Positions 7,462 through 14,461 of a stretch of DNA of 33,250 nucleotides are shown piece by piece (within the stretch, counting starts at the first letter, position 1; every line of letters begins with the position of its first letter). A model generated the notes under the pieces. It was given only the letters and a program-made list of their open reading frames with translations, was not told the origin of the DNA and made no database searches. This DNA is from Dehalococcoidia bacterium (lineage in GTDB: Bacteria > Chloroflexota > Dehalococcoidia > SM23-28-2). The DNA lies in NCBI GenBank assembly GCA_020356025.1, contig CP070630.1:1793027-1826276 (forward strand). Reading direction: 5' to 3'. Made by a program: the position numbers and the translations under genes.

Positions 7462-8795
7462 GCAAAGTGAGTGAGCCCGAGACCACACCTATCCAGGGGC
7501 GCTTTGGTGGCCCTGACGGCCCCGCCCTTCAGGACATCCTGCGCTGCGTCCACTGTGGCCTCTGCCTCAACCACTGCCCCACCTACAGGGAGCTCGGCCT
7601 GGAGACCGAGTCGCCCCGGGGCAGGCTCTACCTCATGCGCGCGCTGAGCCAGGGCCGTATCCCCGTCAGCCAGAGCGTCGTCCGCCACCTCGACCTCTGC
7701 CTCCAGTGCCGCAACTGTGAGGCCGTCTGCCCTTCCGGCGTCCGCTATGGCCAGCTCATGGAGGAATCCAGAGCCCAGATCCTCCGCGACGGCCGCCGAG
7801 CCCCCGCATCCTGGCTGGCCAGCCGCTTCGTCCTTCGACTCTTCTTCTCTAACCCCCAGCGCCTTCGCCACCTCATGGCCACCCTGAGGCTATACCAGCG
7901 TTCCGGCTTCCAGGGCCTGCTGCGCCGCTCCCGTCATCTCAGCGTTCTGCCCGGCCCCTGGCGCAACCTGGAGCAACTGTTGCCCCCCATCTCGGCTCAC
8001 CCCTTCACTGCTCGAGGCGTCGTCGGCAGCCCCGCGGATGGGCCGCCCCGGTTCAGAGTAGCCCTTCTCTCTGGCTGCATGATGCCCTACATCTACGACC
8101 GCGTGCACGAGGCCACCGTCCGCGTGCTGGTGCGCCACGGCTGCGAAGTGGTGGTGCCGTCAGAGCAGGTCTGCTGCGGTGCTCTCCACCTGCACAGCGG
8201 CGACCGTCAGGAAGCCAAACGGCTCGCCCGCCGCAATATAGACGTCTTCCTGGCCGAGAACGTAGATGCCATCATCACCAACGTGGCCGGCTGCGGCGCA
8301 GCCACGAAGGAATACGGCGAGTTGCTGAAGGACGACCCTCGCTACGCCGAGAGGGCCACTCGCTTCAGCGCCCTGGTCAAAGATGTGACCGAGTTCCTGG
8401 CAGACCTGCCCTTGAGCGATGGTCTGAGCCCCCTGCACCAGGTAGTCACCTATCAGGACCCCTGCCACCTGCTCCACGTTCAAGGCGTCAAATCCCAGCC
8501 CAGAGCCCTCCTTCAGGCCATCCCCGGCCTGGAGTTGGTGGAGATGAGCCACCCAGATCAGTGCTGCGGCAGCGGCGGTCTCTACAACATCATTCACCCT
8601 CGAATGGCCGACCGCCTCCTACGGCATAAGATGCGGGATGTGGCAGCCACCGGCGCCCACGTCATCGCCACCGCCAATGTCGGCTGCGCCCTCCAACTGG
8701 AGGCCGGCCTCAGGCGCTACGGCCTGGCGGGAAGAGTCGCCCACGTGGTGGAGCTCCTAGACGAGTCCTATCGAAACGCCGCCCCCGCAGATTAG
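7458..8795 (+). CDS. glcF: (Fe-S)-binding protein, glycolate oxidase iron-sulfur subunit GlcF-type
   Basis: Electron-transfer subunit, 445 aa. Two ferredoxin-type 4Fe-4S sites are visible: Cys30, 33, 36, 40 (CVHCGLCLNHCP) and Cys81, 84, 87, 91 (CLQCRNCEAVCP). Two CCG domains follow, with cores VCCGALHLHSG and QCCGSGGLYN, as in GlcF, LutA and heterodisulfide reductase HdrD. The chain takes electrons from GlcD/E to a membrane acceptor. ATG 7458 overlaps the glcE stop. The operon ends here, followed by a gene-free stretch. Confidence 0.93.
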   Translation: MSKVSEPETTPIQGRFGGPDGPALQDILRCVHCGLCLNHCPTYRELGLETESPRGRLYLMRALSQGRIPVSQSVVRHLDLCLQCRNCEAVCPSGVRYGQLMEESRAQILRDGRRAPASWLASRFVLRLFFSNPQRLRHLMATLRLYQRSGFQGLLRRSRHLSVLPGPWRNLEQLLPPISAHPFTARGVVGSPADGPPRFRVALLSGCMMPYIYDRVHEATVRVLVRHGCEVVVPSEQVCCGALHLHSGDRQEAKRLARRNIDVFLAENVDAIITNVAGCGAATKEYGELLKDDPRYAERATRFSALVKDVTEFLADLPLSDGLSPLHQVVTYQDPCHLLHVQGVKSQPRALLQAIPGLELVEMSHPDQCCGSGGLYNIIHPRMADRLLRHKMRDVAATGAHVIATANVGCALQLEAGLRRYGLAGRVAHVVELLDESYRNAAPAD

Positions 8796-9182
8796 CCTCT
8801 CCCATCAGACCCGACGCCCAGGTCATCGTTTCCGCCTAGACCTGGCCCCAGCCGATTCCGCACGCCACAGGGCCCCACTACGGTTTTTCACCCTGTTTTA
8901 ACCCCCTGAGCCCCCTTATTGGTCATAAAACCGCTCCCTTGTTCGTCTTACTTAGTCGAGGCCAGCTAGCGGCAATTCGATGTTCCTAGCTAAAAGGTTG
9001 TCGAATGTTATGGAAAGTCGAGCCGGATCCTACGTAACGTGCGGCCCTCCTCTAGCGTCTGAATATGTGACAACCCAAGTGTTGGTGAGCGCGGGCTCTC
9101 AGATTAGCGAATCTGCCGCAGCCCCTGTCCTCTCGAGGGATCCGGGGGCAACGGCTGACGAGATGAGTCCGATCAGGAGCTG
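8796..9182. other. Gene-free stretch upstream of the sigma factor
   Basis: This stretch is more AT-rich than its surroundings. A 7-bp inverted repeat (CCAGGTC 8818-8824, GACCTGG 8839-8845) just after glcF may help end that operon, but it has no T-run. ATTCGA (8975-8980) is repeated inverted as TCGAAT (9001-9006), and CAGATT/AATCTG form a tight 4-base-loop hairpin at 9100-9115. Any of these could be a regulator site for the sigma operon. I could not fit a convincing -35/-10 pair. A 78-codon open frame (8980-9216) is judged spurious. Confidence 0.4.
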
Positions 9183-9212
9183 GTGGCCATTCAACGTCAG
9201 AGAACGGAAGCT

Positions 9213-9803
9213 ATGAACCTTCGGCTTATCGGCAGATCTTCGGCTACAACCGCCGACGAAAAAGAGGCGCGGGCAGAACAGACTGCCTCCGGCCCCACGC
9301 TGACCGACTTCTCTTCTCGCTATCGCCACTTCTACCCCAAGGTTTTCGCCTATGTCTACGGTCGCGTCCAGGACAAAGAAGTGTCTCTGGACCTCGTCTC
9401 GGAAGTTTTTGAGAGGGCCTTTGCCAAGGGTTCCTCCCTGCGCTCCGATGGCGCCTTCGAGGCCTGGCTGTTTACCATCGCACGCAACGCCGTGGCCAGC
9501 CACTGGCGCAAGGAGAAGCCAGCTGCCAAGGCCCTGCACAGCGTCGCCTGGGAGTGGGAGCTCACCCAGCACCATCGCGACCCCGAACAGACCCTCCTAG
9601 AACGGGAGCAGATGGCCATCCTTCTCTACCATGTCCACCAGCTTTCCCAGCGCGAGCAAGAGATCCTCTCTTTGAAGTTCGACGCCGAACTAACCAATCA
9701 GCACATCGCCCGCGTCATGGGCACCAGCGAGGTCAACGTACGGGTCACCCTTTATCGGGCGCTTCATAAGCTCCGGGATAGAATGAAGAGTGTGGCGCAA
9801 TGA
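9213..9803 (+). CDS. ECF-type RNA polymerase sigma factor
   Basis: Group 4 (ECF) sigma-70 factor, about 196 aa. Region 2 is seen at YRHFYPKVFAYVYGRVQDKE ... DLVSEVFERAFA and FEAWLFTIARNAVASHWR, and region 4 at HQLSQREQEILSLKFDAEL ... IARVMGTSEVNVRVTLYRAL. It directs RNA polymerase to a small regulon. Its stop overlaps the start of the membrane protein at 9800 (ATGA), the standard sigma/anti-sigma arrangement. Start: ATG 9213 follows GGAAG at 3 bases. An in-frame GTG 9183 with AGGAG would add ten residues and cannot be excluded. The 30-40 residues before region 2 are low in conservation-type features. Confidence 0.9.
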   Translation: MNLRLIGRSSATTADEKEARAEQTASGPTLTDFSSRYRHFYPKVFAYVYGRVQDKEVSLDLVSEVFERAFAKGSSLRSDGAFEAWLFTIARNAVASHWRKEKPAAKALHSVAWEWELTQHHRDPEQTLLEREQMAILLYHVHQLSQREQEILSLKFDAELTNQHIARVMGTSEVNVRVTLYRALHKLRDRMKSVAQ

Positions 9804-11170
9804 ACGAAGAAGAACAGGCCAAGAGGATTTGCGACGCCATCGACGCCCTCCTTCGAGGCGAAGAGCCCGACATGGAGCTCGATGACCAGGAGCTTCTTGA
9901 ACTCCTGCGCATCGCCCGTCTGCGCCATCAGGCTGGTCGGGCGTTGGCCGATGTCGGTCTAACCTACCAGGAACTCCTGCGGCGTGTCCTCCAGGCCCGT
10001 ATGGTAGCCCGCCAAATGGAGGAGGGCGCTGACAAGGTTGAGGATCCGCCTCCAGAAGTGATCAGCGTCATGGATGAAGACCCGGGCAGCCTCCTCGATC
10101 CTCTGGACCCCGGCTATGGTAAACTTATCAGTTTCCTGGACTTCCAGCCCAGGGCGGCACGCACTGCCCCCGCCGTCCCAACCACAACCCGCCAGACCCA
10201 GACGAAACCACGCACCCTGATCCGCCATTGGGCGCGCCGCAGCGACCGAACCTCGAAGAAGGCGGAGGCCCTCTCCGCTGCCCTCGACCGCGTCGTCTCC
10301 GGCCGAAAGCGCGACATCTCCGCCGGCGACCCCGACATCGACGAACTGATACAAGTAGCTCAGCTGCGTCGCTTCGTCGGCCAAAGCCTGGCCGCAGCCG
10401 GTGGCCCCTACAAGAGACGGCTCTGGACAGTCCTACGCATGCGCCTGGCTACCTCCCTGCGTCGCCAGTCCTACGCTGCCCAGCGGCCCTCCCTCATTGC
10501 CGCCGTTGGCCGCCTCTCGTGGCAGCAGGCAGCAGCAGCGGCCGCTGCCATAGCCTTGCTTCTGGCTGCCCTAGGGCCCCTACCAGCCACAGGTTTCGCC
10601 GAGCATCCCATAAGCCATCTCCTCAGCTTCGTGGAGCAACGCGTGGGCGTGCAAGAGGTGAATGGGCCGCCTCCCACCGAGGTGCCCGTGACAGCTCCTG
10701 AGGAGCTCACCACATCAGAAGAAGCCAGGCAGCTTCTCGGTCTGGCCGTTAGCCAGCCTTCCTATCTACCCGAGGGCTTCCAGCTAGCGCGTTCCAGCTA
10801 TTATGCCCAGAGCGTCACCACTCCCGAACAGGGCACCTTCCTCCTGACCTACACCCTCGGTGGCACCGATCCCACGACCCTTGCCGATACAGACCCCCAG
10901 TTGCTGATATACCAAGACAGAGCATCGCCTGACAGCGTAGCCGTGATGAATGGCCAGGCCGAGGATGTGCTTATCGCCGGTTCCCTGCCCGCCAGCTACG
11001 TCCGCGCCCTCTGGGTGCCTGGAGATCAAGGAGTCCTCGAGGGCCCAGACACCAACGCCGAAACCCTGATCTTCGAGGACGCCGACGTTCGCGTTATCAT
11101 CACCTACATCAACGGCGACCAGGAAAAAGCAGAACTCCTACGCATCGCCGAGTCGATGCTAGGCCAGTAG
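9800..11170 (+). CDS. Membrane-bound anti-sigma-like protein with duplicated N-terminal module
   Basis: A 456-aa protein coupled to the sigma factor gene. It contains two copies of a helical module of about 63 residues (residues 6-68 and 154-216) that align without gaps, e.g. ELLELLRIARLRHQAGRALA against DELIQVAQLRRFVGQSLA. One membrane segment lies at about residues 243-260 (AAAAAAAIALLLAALGPL). An outer domain (about 301-456) contains SYLPEGFQLA ... ADVRVIITY, which resembles the DUF4367-type C-terminal domain of some anti-sigma factors. The inferred topology is cytosolic N-terminus and outside C-terminus, so the repeats probably hold the sigma factor and the outer domain senses a signal. 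The same module recurs alone in the 69-aa protein at 12112. Anti-sigma function is inferred from gene order and architecture. Confidence 0.75.
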   Translation: MNEEEQAKRICDAIDALLRGEEPDMELDDQELLELLRIARLRHQAGRALADVGLTYQELLRRVLQARMVARQMEEGADKVEDPPPEVISVMDEDPGSLLDPLDPGYGKLISFLDFQPRAARTAPAVPTTTRQTQTKPRTLIRHWARRSDRTSKKAEALSAALDRVVSGRKRDISAGDPDIDELIQVAQLRRFVGQSLAAAGGPYKRRLWTVLRMRLATSLRRQSYAAQRPSLIAAVGRLSWQQAAAAAAAIALLLAALGPLPATGFAEHPISHLLSFVEQRVGVQEVNGPPPTEVPVTAPEELTTSEEARQLLGLAVSQPSYLPEGFQLARSSYYAQSVTTPEQGTFLLTYTLGGTDPTTLADTDPQLLIYQDRASPDSVAVMNGQAEDVLIAGSLPASYVRALWVPGDQGVLEGPDTNAETLIFEDADVRVIITYINGDQEKAELLRIAESMLGQ

Positions 11171-11212
11171 GAGAATCCAGAGTACCTCAACTCGACAGAC
11201 TCAGGACACGTG

Positions 11213-11244
11213 AAAGGGGCGGCCAGCATGCTGGCCGCCCCTTT
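11213..11244. terminator. Bidirectional terminator, 32-bp perfect palindrome
   Basis: Arm AAAGGGGCGGCCAGCA (11213-11228) is followed at once by its exact reverse complement (11229-11244), ending CCCCTTT. The hairpin, with GCATGC at the tip, has A's before it and T's after it. It sits between the convergent sigma operon and the HTH operon, so it should terminate both. Confidence 0.85.
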
Positions 11245-11274
11245 GGTTTATCTTCCTCTTTCAGCCTGCCGCCC

Positions 11275-11454
11275 TTACTCCAAGTCCTCCCGCAGCCTTC
11301 TCTCCCTCATCATCTCGTACAGCAGATTCTCCACCACCATCAACAACAGAAGGACCGCCCGCTGCTGCCGCCGCGGCAGACGCGCAAGGAACTGCAACAG
11401 GTCAGCATCAACCTTCTCGGCAAGAGCGAGACGATTCTCAGGGCCGTTGGCCAT
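11275..11454 (-). CDS. Tail-only paralogue of the neighbouring HTH regulators, 59 aa
   Basis: A small protein made of little more than the C-terminal tail found in the two HTH regulators at 11460 and 13161. It has VDADLLQFLARLPRRQQRAVLLLL where those have VDPDLLRFLTRLPRNRQRRLLLLL and VDPDLLRFLAGLSQEQQRYILLLL. There is no DNA-binding domain. The tail is a probable two-helix oligomerisation or partner-binding unit. Start ATG 11454 (or GTG 11457) lies just behind the stop of the HTH gene (TAG 11460-11462), so it is translationally coupled. It could modulate the regulators by hetero-oligomer formation; that is inference. Confidence 0.65.
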   Translation of the reverse strand: MANGPENRLALAEKVDADLLQFLARLPRRQQRAVLLLLMVVENLLYEMMRERRLREDLE

Positions 11455-11459
11455 CACCC

Positions 11460-11936
11460 CTACCTTTGCCGACTGGACAGCCTGGAATCCTGACCGGCCG
11501 TTTCCTCTCCGCCTACCCCCGTGTCCTCCACGGCCGTCGGGGTGTCCTCCACACCACCTCGCGTATCCTCCACGCCTCTCCGCGTGTCCTCCACCAGGTG
11601 CTCCATGCCCTCCAGCAGAAGCAGCAAACGTCGTTGCCGGTTACGAGGCAGTCTGGTAAGGAAGCGCAGCAGGTCCGGGTCCACGTTGGCCTCGTATCCC
11701 TCGTAGACCCGCTTCAGGGTGCGCACTGTAGGGTAACCGGCCGCCTCGAACAGATCGTCGGGGTCAACGTGTATGGCCTGAGCGAGCCTCAGGATGACGG
11801 CCGCACTGGGGTTCCGTACGTCCCCGTTCTCCAACTGAGATAGATACCCCTGGCTCACAGCAGCCTCGCCGGCTACCTGACCCTGAGTAAAACCTATCTC
11901 CTCCCGCAGCTCCCGGATCCTTTTGCCGAGCTCCAT
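11460..11936 (-). CDS. XRE-family helix-turn-helix regulator with heptapeptide-repeat C-terminus
   Basis: A 158-aa DNA-binding protein with a Cro/C1-type HTH domain at residues 1-65 (MELGKRIRELREE, then TQGQVAGEAAVSQGYLSQLENG, where the recognition helix lies). The DPDDLFEAAGY turn ends the domain, and a VDPDLLRFLTRLPRNRQRRLLLLL tail follows at about 85-108. The C-terminus has four tandem 7-residue units beginning VEDT (residues 115-142). ATG 11936 is chosen over GTG 11942 because it aligns exactly with the paralogue (MKLGRRIRELRE) and has AGAGGCGG upstream. It diverges from the 69-aa gene across a compact double promoter, so it may be autoregulated. Confidence 0.88.
   Translation of the reverse strand: MELGKRIRELREEIGFTQGQVAGEAAVSQGYLSQLENGDVRNPSAAVILRLAQAIHVDPDDLFEAAGYPTVRTLKRVYEGYEANVDPDLLRFLTRLPRNRQRRLLLLLEGMEHLVEDTRRGVEDTRGGVEDTPTAVEDTGVGGEETAGQDSRLSSRQR
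11511..11594 (-). repeat. Four 21-bp tandem repeats (VEDTxxx heptapeptides) inside the HTH gene
   Basis: On plus, the unit GTGTCCTCCAC recurs every 21 bases. It encodes VEDTRRG, VEDTRGG, VEDTPTA and VEDTGVG in frame. The number of copies could change by slippage without disturbing the frame. Confidence 0.8.
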
Positions 11937-11958
11937 ATTCACACCGCCTCTATCTGCG

Positions 11959-12034
11959 TGCTGACATTCTGAACCTTTTTCTTAAACTTGTCAATACAGC
12001 TCTTGACAGTAACTCGATATTGATATATTAATAA
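11959..12034. promoter_or_regulatory. Divergent promoter pair between HTH operon and 69-aa/secreted-protein operon
   Basis: Two perfect TTGACA hexamers point away from each other, 8 bases apart. On minus, 11994-11989 with CAGAAT (11971-11966) at 17 bases serves the HTH gene. On plus, TTGACA 12003-12008 is followed by TATATT (12024-12029, 15-base spacer, preceded by TGA as an extended -10) or TATTAA (12026-12031, 17-base spacer). The region is very AT-rich compared with the rest of the window. The HTH product is the obvious candidate to bind here. Confidence 0.65.
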
Positions 12035-12111
12035 GATGATTTGGAATCGTCTTTCGAGAATAACATAGACCATATGTTCCATATCCGTCGCGAAAGGAGG
12101 TGGTCGGGAAG

Positions 12112-12321
12112 GTGACTGACAAAGCCGAAGGGCTCTGCCGCGCCATCGACGGCCTTCTCCTCTCTCGTCCTCACAAGACCTCGGTAGTAGAGCCCGAGAT
12201 GCAACAGTTGCTCCGCGTCGCCCAACTCCGCCGCGAGATCGGCCGCAGGATTGTCGCCATTGGCGCCTCTCGGCAGGACGAGTGCTGGCAACGGCTGGAA
12301 GCAACACTGCGGGCCCGATAG
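12112..12321 (+). CDS. Stand-alone copy of the anti-sigma N-terminal module, 69 aa
   Basis: A soluble 69-aa protein whose residues 4-66 align without gaps to both repeats of the membrane anti-sigma-like protein at 9800. It has KAEGLCRAIDGLLL against KAEALSAALDRVVS and QAKRICDAIDALLR, and QQLLRVAQLRREIGRRI against DELIQVAQLRRFVGQSL. It has no membrane segment. GTG 12112 follows an extended Shine-Dalgarno AAAGGAGGTGGTC (12093-12105), a 12/13 match to the anti-16S sequence. The in-frame GTG at 12100 lies within that element and is unlikely. It is probably co-transcribed with the secreted protein 44 bases downstream. It could bind the same sigma factor as a free competitor of the membrane protein; this is inference. 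Confidence 0.75.
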   Translation: MTDKAEGLCRAIDGLLLSRPHKTSVVEPEMQQLLRVAQLRREIGRRIVAIGASRQDECWQRLEATLRAR

Positions 12322-12365
12322 CCCCGGCCCTATCGGCCGTAACCGGCCAAAGGAGGTGATAACCC

Positions 12366-12722
12366 ATGAGGAAATGGCGAATTCCGCTTCTGCTTCTGGT
12401 AGTAGCCATTACCTCCCTAGCCATCGCCGGCGGAGCCCTCCTCCTCCAGTCTGCAGACCAGGCTGAAGCGGGGATTGTCCCCAGCGACTCCCTCTCCTGC
12501 AGCGCCGTGAGCGCTTCAGGCGATGCACTCGTCGTCGCTCCTGACTCGGCGGGAACATCTCTCACAACTACTGACACTGCTGGCCTCTCAGCTCAGTGCT
12601 ACTTCGCTGGTATTACCAGGTTCCCGAACGGTTGTGGTAGCCGGGACCTCTGGGTCTTGAGATACCTCTGCTACACGCCCGAGGACGGCTGGCATTACGT
12701 AAACTACATGTACTGCTTGTAG
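12366..12722 (+). CDS. Small secreted cysteine-containing protein, 118 aa
   Basis: The N-terminus is a typical export signal: MRKWR, a hydrophobic core LLLLVVAITSLAIAGGALLL (8-27), and a likely signal peptidase site after residue 35 (AEA). The mature part is about 83 aa, rich in Ser/Thr/Ala at first, then with Cys45, 78, 90, 102 and 117 and an aromatic end (HYVNYMYCL). No family is recognised. ATG 12366 has a textbook ribosome site AAAGGAGGTGAT (12349-12360), suggesting strong expression. Five cysteines suggest disulfides with one left over for a partner or a dimer. It could be a surface or signalling protein tied to the adjacent regulators; function is unknown. Confidence 0.8.
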   Translation: MRKWRIPLLLLVVAITSLAIAGGALLLQSADQAEAGIVPSDSLSCSAVSASGDALVVAPDSAGTSLTTTDTAGLSAQCYFAGITRFPNGCGSRDLWVLRYLCYTPEDGWHYVNYMYCL

Positions 12723-12745
12723 CCCCGCCATCGGACCAACCTTCT

Positions 12746-12778
12746 AGGACGGCGGCAGGAGCCTCCTGCTGCCGTCCT
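12746..12778. terminator. Bidirectional terminator hairpin
   Basis: AGGACGGCGGCAGGAG (12746-12761) and CTCCTGCTGCCGTCCT (12763-12778) pair with one mismatch and almost no loop. The hairpin lies between the convergent secreted-protein gene and the DUF192 gene, whose stop it touches. Confidence 0.75.
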
Positions 12779-13145
12779 ACTCTTCCCCTCCTTCACAATC
12801 ATCTTCCACTGCCAACCGGTCCCCCACAGCCGTCTCCGAGCGAGCGGCTGTGCCTGCTGTCACCTCCAGCGCCTCCCACGCCCCCCGACCTCCCAAGGCC
12901 AGGCGAAAAGGCCTAACCGCCGGCGCCACCTTCACCACCCTCGCATCCCTATCCACAAAGATCACATCGATGGGAAAGCGCATGAACAAGGTCTGCACCG
13001 ACGCGCACGGCGCAAGTAACAGACCCTCCCCTTCCTCCATACCGCTCCGACCCATGAGGCCCACCAGCCGCGCCCAAAAGCTCTCCGCCTTGCGCGCCTG
13101 TCCGGCCACGGTCGTTCCCTTGCTGATGTTTACAATCCTAGTCAC
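12777..13145 (-). CDS. DUF192 family protein
   Basis: A 122-aa protein of the DUF192 (UPF0127-type) family, recognised by ARLVGLMGR, then GLLLAPCASVQTLFMRFPIDVIFVD, then PAVRPFRLALGGRGAWEALEV. These small beta-barrel proteins have no agreed biochemical role. No signal peptide is present here, although some members are exported. The start is GTG 13145, with no clear ribosome site, 15 bases after the end of the HTH gene. It is the last gene of the Tad operon in this window and ends in the terminator at 12746-12778. The acidic tail (EDDCEGGEE) is unusual. Confidence 0.88.
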   Translation of the reverse strand: MTRIVNISKGTTVAGQARKAESFWARLVGLMGRSGMEEGEGLLLAPCASVQTLFMRFPIDVIFVDRDARVVKVAPAVRPFRLALGGRGAWEALEVTAGTAARSETAVGDRLAVEDDCEGGEE

Positions 13146-13160
13146 GATCGGGACACGATA

Positions 13161-13529
13161 TCACTTGCTTGGCAGAACGTCCAGCCGCTGCCCCATGCTC
13201 TCCAGCAGCAGGAGTATGTAGCGCTGCTGCTCCTGCGACAGGCCAGCCAGGAATCTTAGCAGGTCAGGGTCAACCTTGGCCCGATAGTTGTTGTTGGCTC
13301 TGCCAGCAACGCTCCTGACGGGCGTATAGCCAGCTGCATCCAGCAGTTCATGAGGATCGACATACAGAGCGCTCGCCAGACGTAAGAGGATGGCAGCGCT
13401 GGGGTTCTTGACCTCCTCCCTCTCCAACTGACAGAGGTAGCCCTGGCTCACCTCCGCGTAACCGGCCAGTTGGGCCTGGCTGAGGTCCATCTGCTCTCGT
13501 AGTTCGCGGATTCGCCTGCCTAGCTTCAT
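13161..13529 (-). CDS. XRE-family helix-turn-helix regulator in the Tad operon
   Basis: A 122-aa paralogue of the regulator at 11460: MKLGRRIRELREQ, SQAQLAGYAEVSQGYLCQLE (HTH), NPSAAILLRLASALYVDP, then the VDPDLLRFLAGLSQEQQ tail, ending without the VEDT repeats. ATG 13529 has AAGGA about 8 bases upstream and aligns with the paralogue. An in-frame upstream extension to 13625 would overlap tadC and is rejected. It lies 20 bases after tadC on the same strand, so it is probably co-transcribed with the pilus genes and may control them. Confidence 0.88.
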   Translation of the reverse strand: MKLGRRIRELREQMDLSQAQLAGYAEVSQGYLCQLEREEVKNPSAAILLRLASALYVDPHELLDAAGYTPVRSVAGRANNNYRAKVDPDLLRFLAGLSQEQQRYILLLLESMGQRLDVLPSK

Positions 13530-13549
13530 TTCCACGTCCTTCCGGCCCC

Positions 13550-14455
13550 CTACCCCATCATCTGCTCTCCTATGCGGATAACAGCCGGCCCCAAGATGAC
13601 CAGCATGAAAGCAGGAAAGATACACAGGACCAGCGGAAACATCATCTTGATCGGCGCTTCGTGCGCCAGTTGCTCCGCCCGCTGCCGTCGATGCGTCCGC
13701 ATCTGGTCTGATTGCACCTTCAGCACATGACCGATGCTCACCCCTAGCTGCTCCGCCTGGATGACCGCGTTAACAAAAGAGATAAGTTCTTGCACCCCCG
13801 TGCGTTGGCCAAGATCGCTCAGAGCGTCCCGCCGCAAGCGCCCCATCCCTACCTCCATCAGCGTCTGCGAAATCTCCTTGGCCAGTGGGCCCTTCATCTG
13901 ATCACTCACCTTGGTCAGCGCAGCATCCAGGCCCAGCCCTGCCTCAACACACGTAGTGATTAAGTCCATCGCATCGGGCAGGCTCTTGACGATCTTCCGT
14001 TGCCTCGACCGCACCGCTGACCTCAGCCAGAACGTGGGCAGGCTGAAGCCGATGATACCCATCACCACCAGGCCCAGAAATCCCTGAAAGCTCACTCCCC
14101 CCAGAGCAGTAAGCGCTAGGATCGCCAGCCCCACGAAGAAACCGGTACACACGGCCCACAAGGTAATGAACGTAGAGGCCGCCATAGAAATGCCACCCAT
14201 GATCAGCGTTTTCTGGATACCGGCCATGAAGTTCGCCGGCAGCATCTTCGCTAGACGCTTGCCGAAACCCTGGACAGTTGGACGCAGTATCCTGTCACTA
14301 AAGGGCAGCACCAACTCCGAGACGTCGCCCGCGGCCACCTGCCGCCGCAACGTCTCGATGCGGATCTCCGCTAGGCTTGCCCGCGGCCTCACAACGCCTA
14401 CCACGAGCAGAACCACGGCGGCAAAGACGACGAACGCGATGGTCAGTGCAAACAT
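13550..14455 (-). CDS. tadC: Tad pilus inner-membrane platform protein TadC
   Basis: Type II secretion F-domain protein, 301 aa, pairing with TadB to form the membrane platform on which Flp subunits are assembled. There is one N-terminal membrane helix, a hydrophobic pair at about 95-145, a soluble T2SSF domain (SLPDAMDLITTCVEAGLGLDAAL ... QAEQLGVSIGHVL) and a C-terminal helix (MMFPLVLCIFPAFMLVILG). Its start is 6 bases after the tadB stop. Confidence 0.93.
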   Translation of the reverse strand: MFALTIAFVVFAAVVLLVVGVVRPRASLAEIRIETLRRQVAAGDVSELVLPFSDRILRPTVQGFGKRLAKMLPANFMAGIQKTLIMGGISMAASTFITLWAVCTGFFVGLAILALTALGGVSFQGFLGLVVMGIIGFSLPTFWLRSAVRSRQRKIVKSLPDAMDLITTCVEAGLGLDAALTKVSDQMKGPLAKEISQTLMEVGMGRLRRDALSDLGQRTGVQELISFVNAVIQAEQLGVSIGHVLKVQSDQMRTHRRQRAEQLAHEAPIKMMFPLVLCIFPAFMLVILGPAVIRIGEQMMG

Positions 14456-14461
14456 CTTCTG

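Noticed and set aside
9100..9115. CAGATT-AGCG-AATCTG hairpin as a sigma-operon operator
   Set aside because: Short, single occurrence and no promoter identified around it; kept only as a note in the intergenic entry.
8980..9216. 78-codon plus-strand frame before the sigma factor
   Set aside because: It overlaps the sigma gene start, has no ribosome site and no protein-like pattern.
13530..13625. N-terminal extension of the HTH gene in the Tad operon
   Set aside because: It would overlap the end of tadC, is not HTH-like, and ATG 13529 has a good ribosome site and matches the paralogue.
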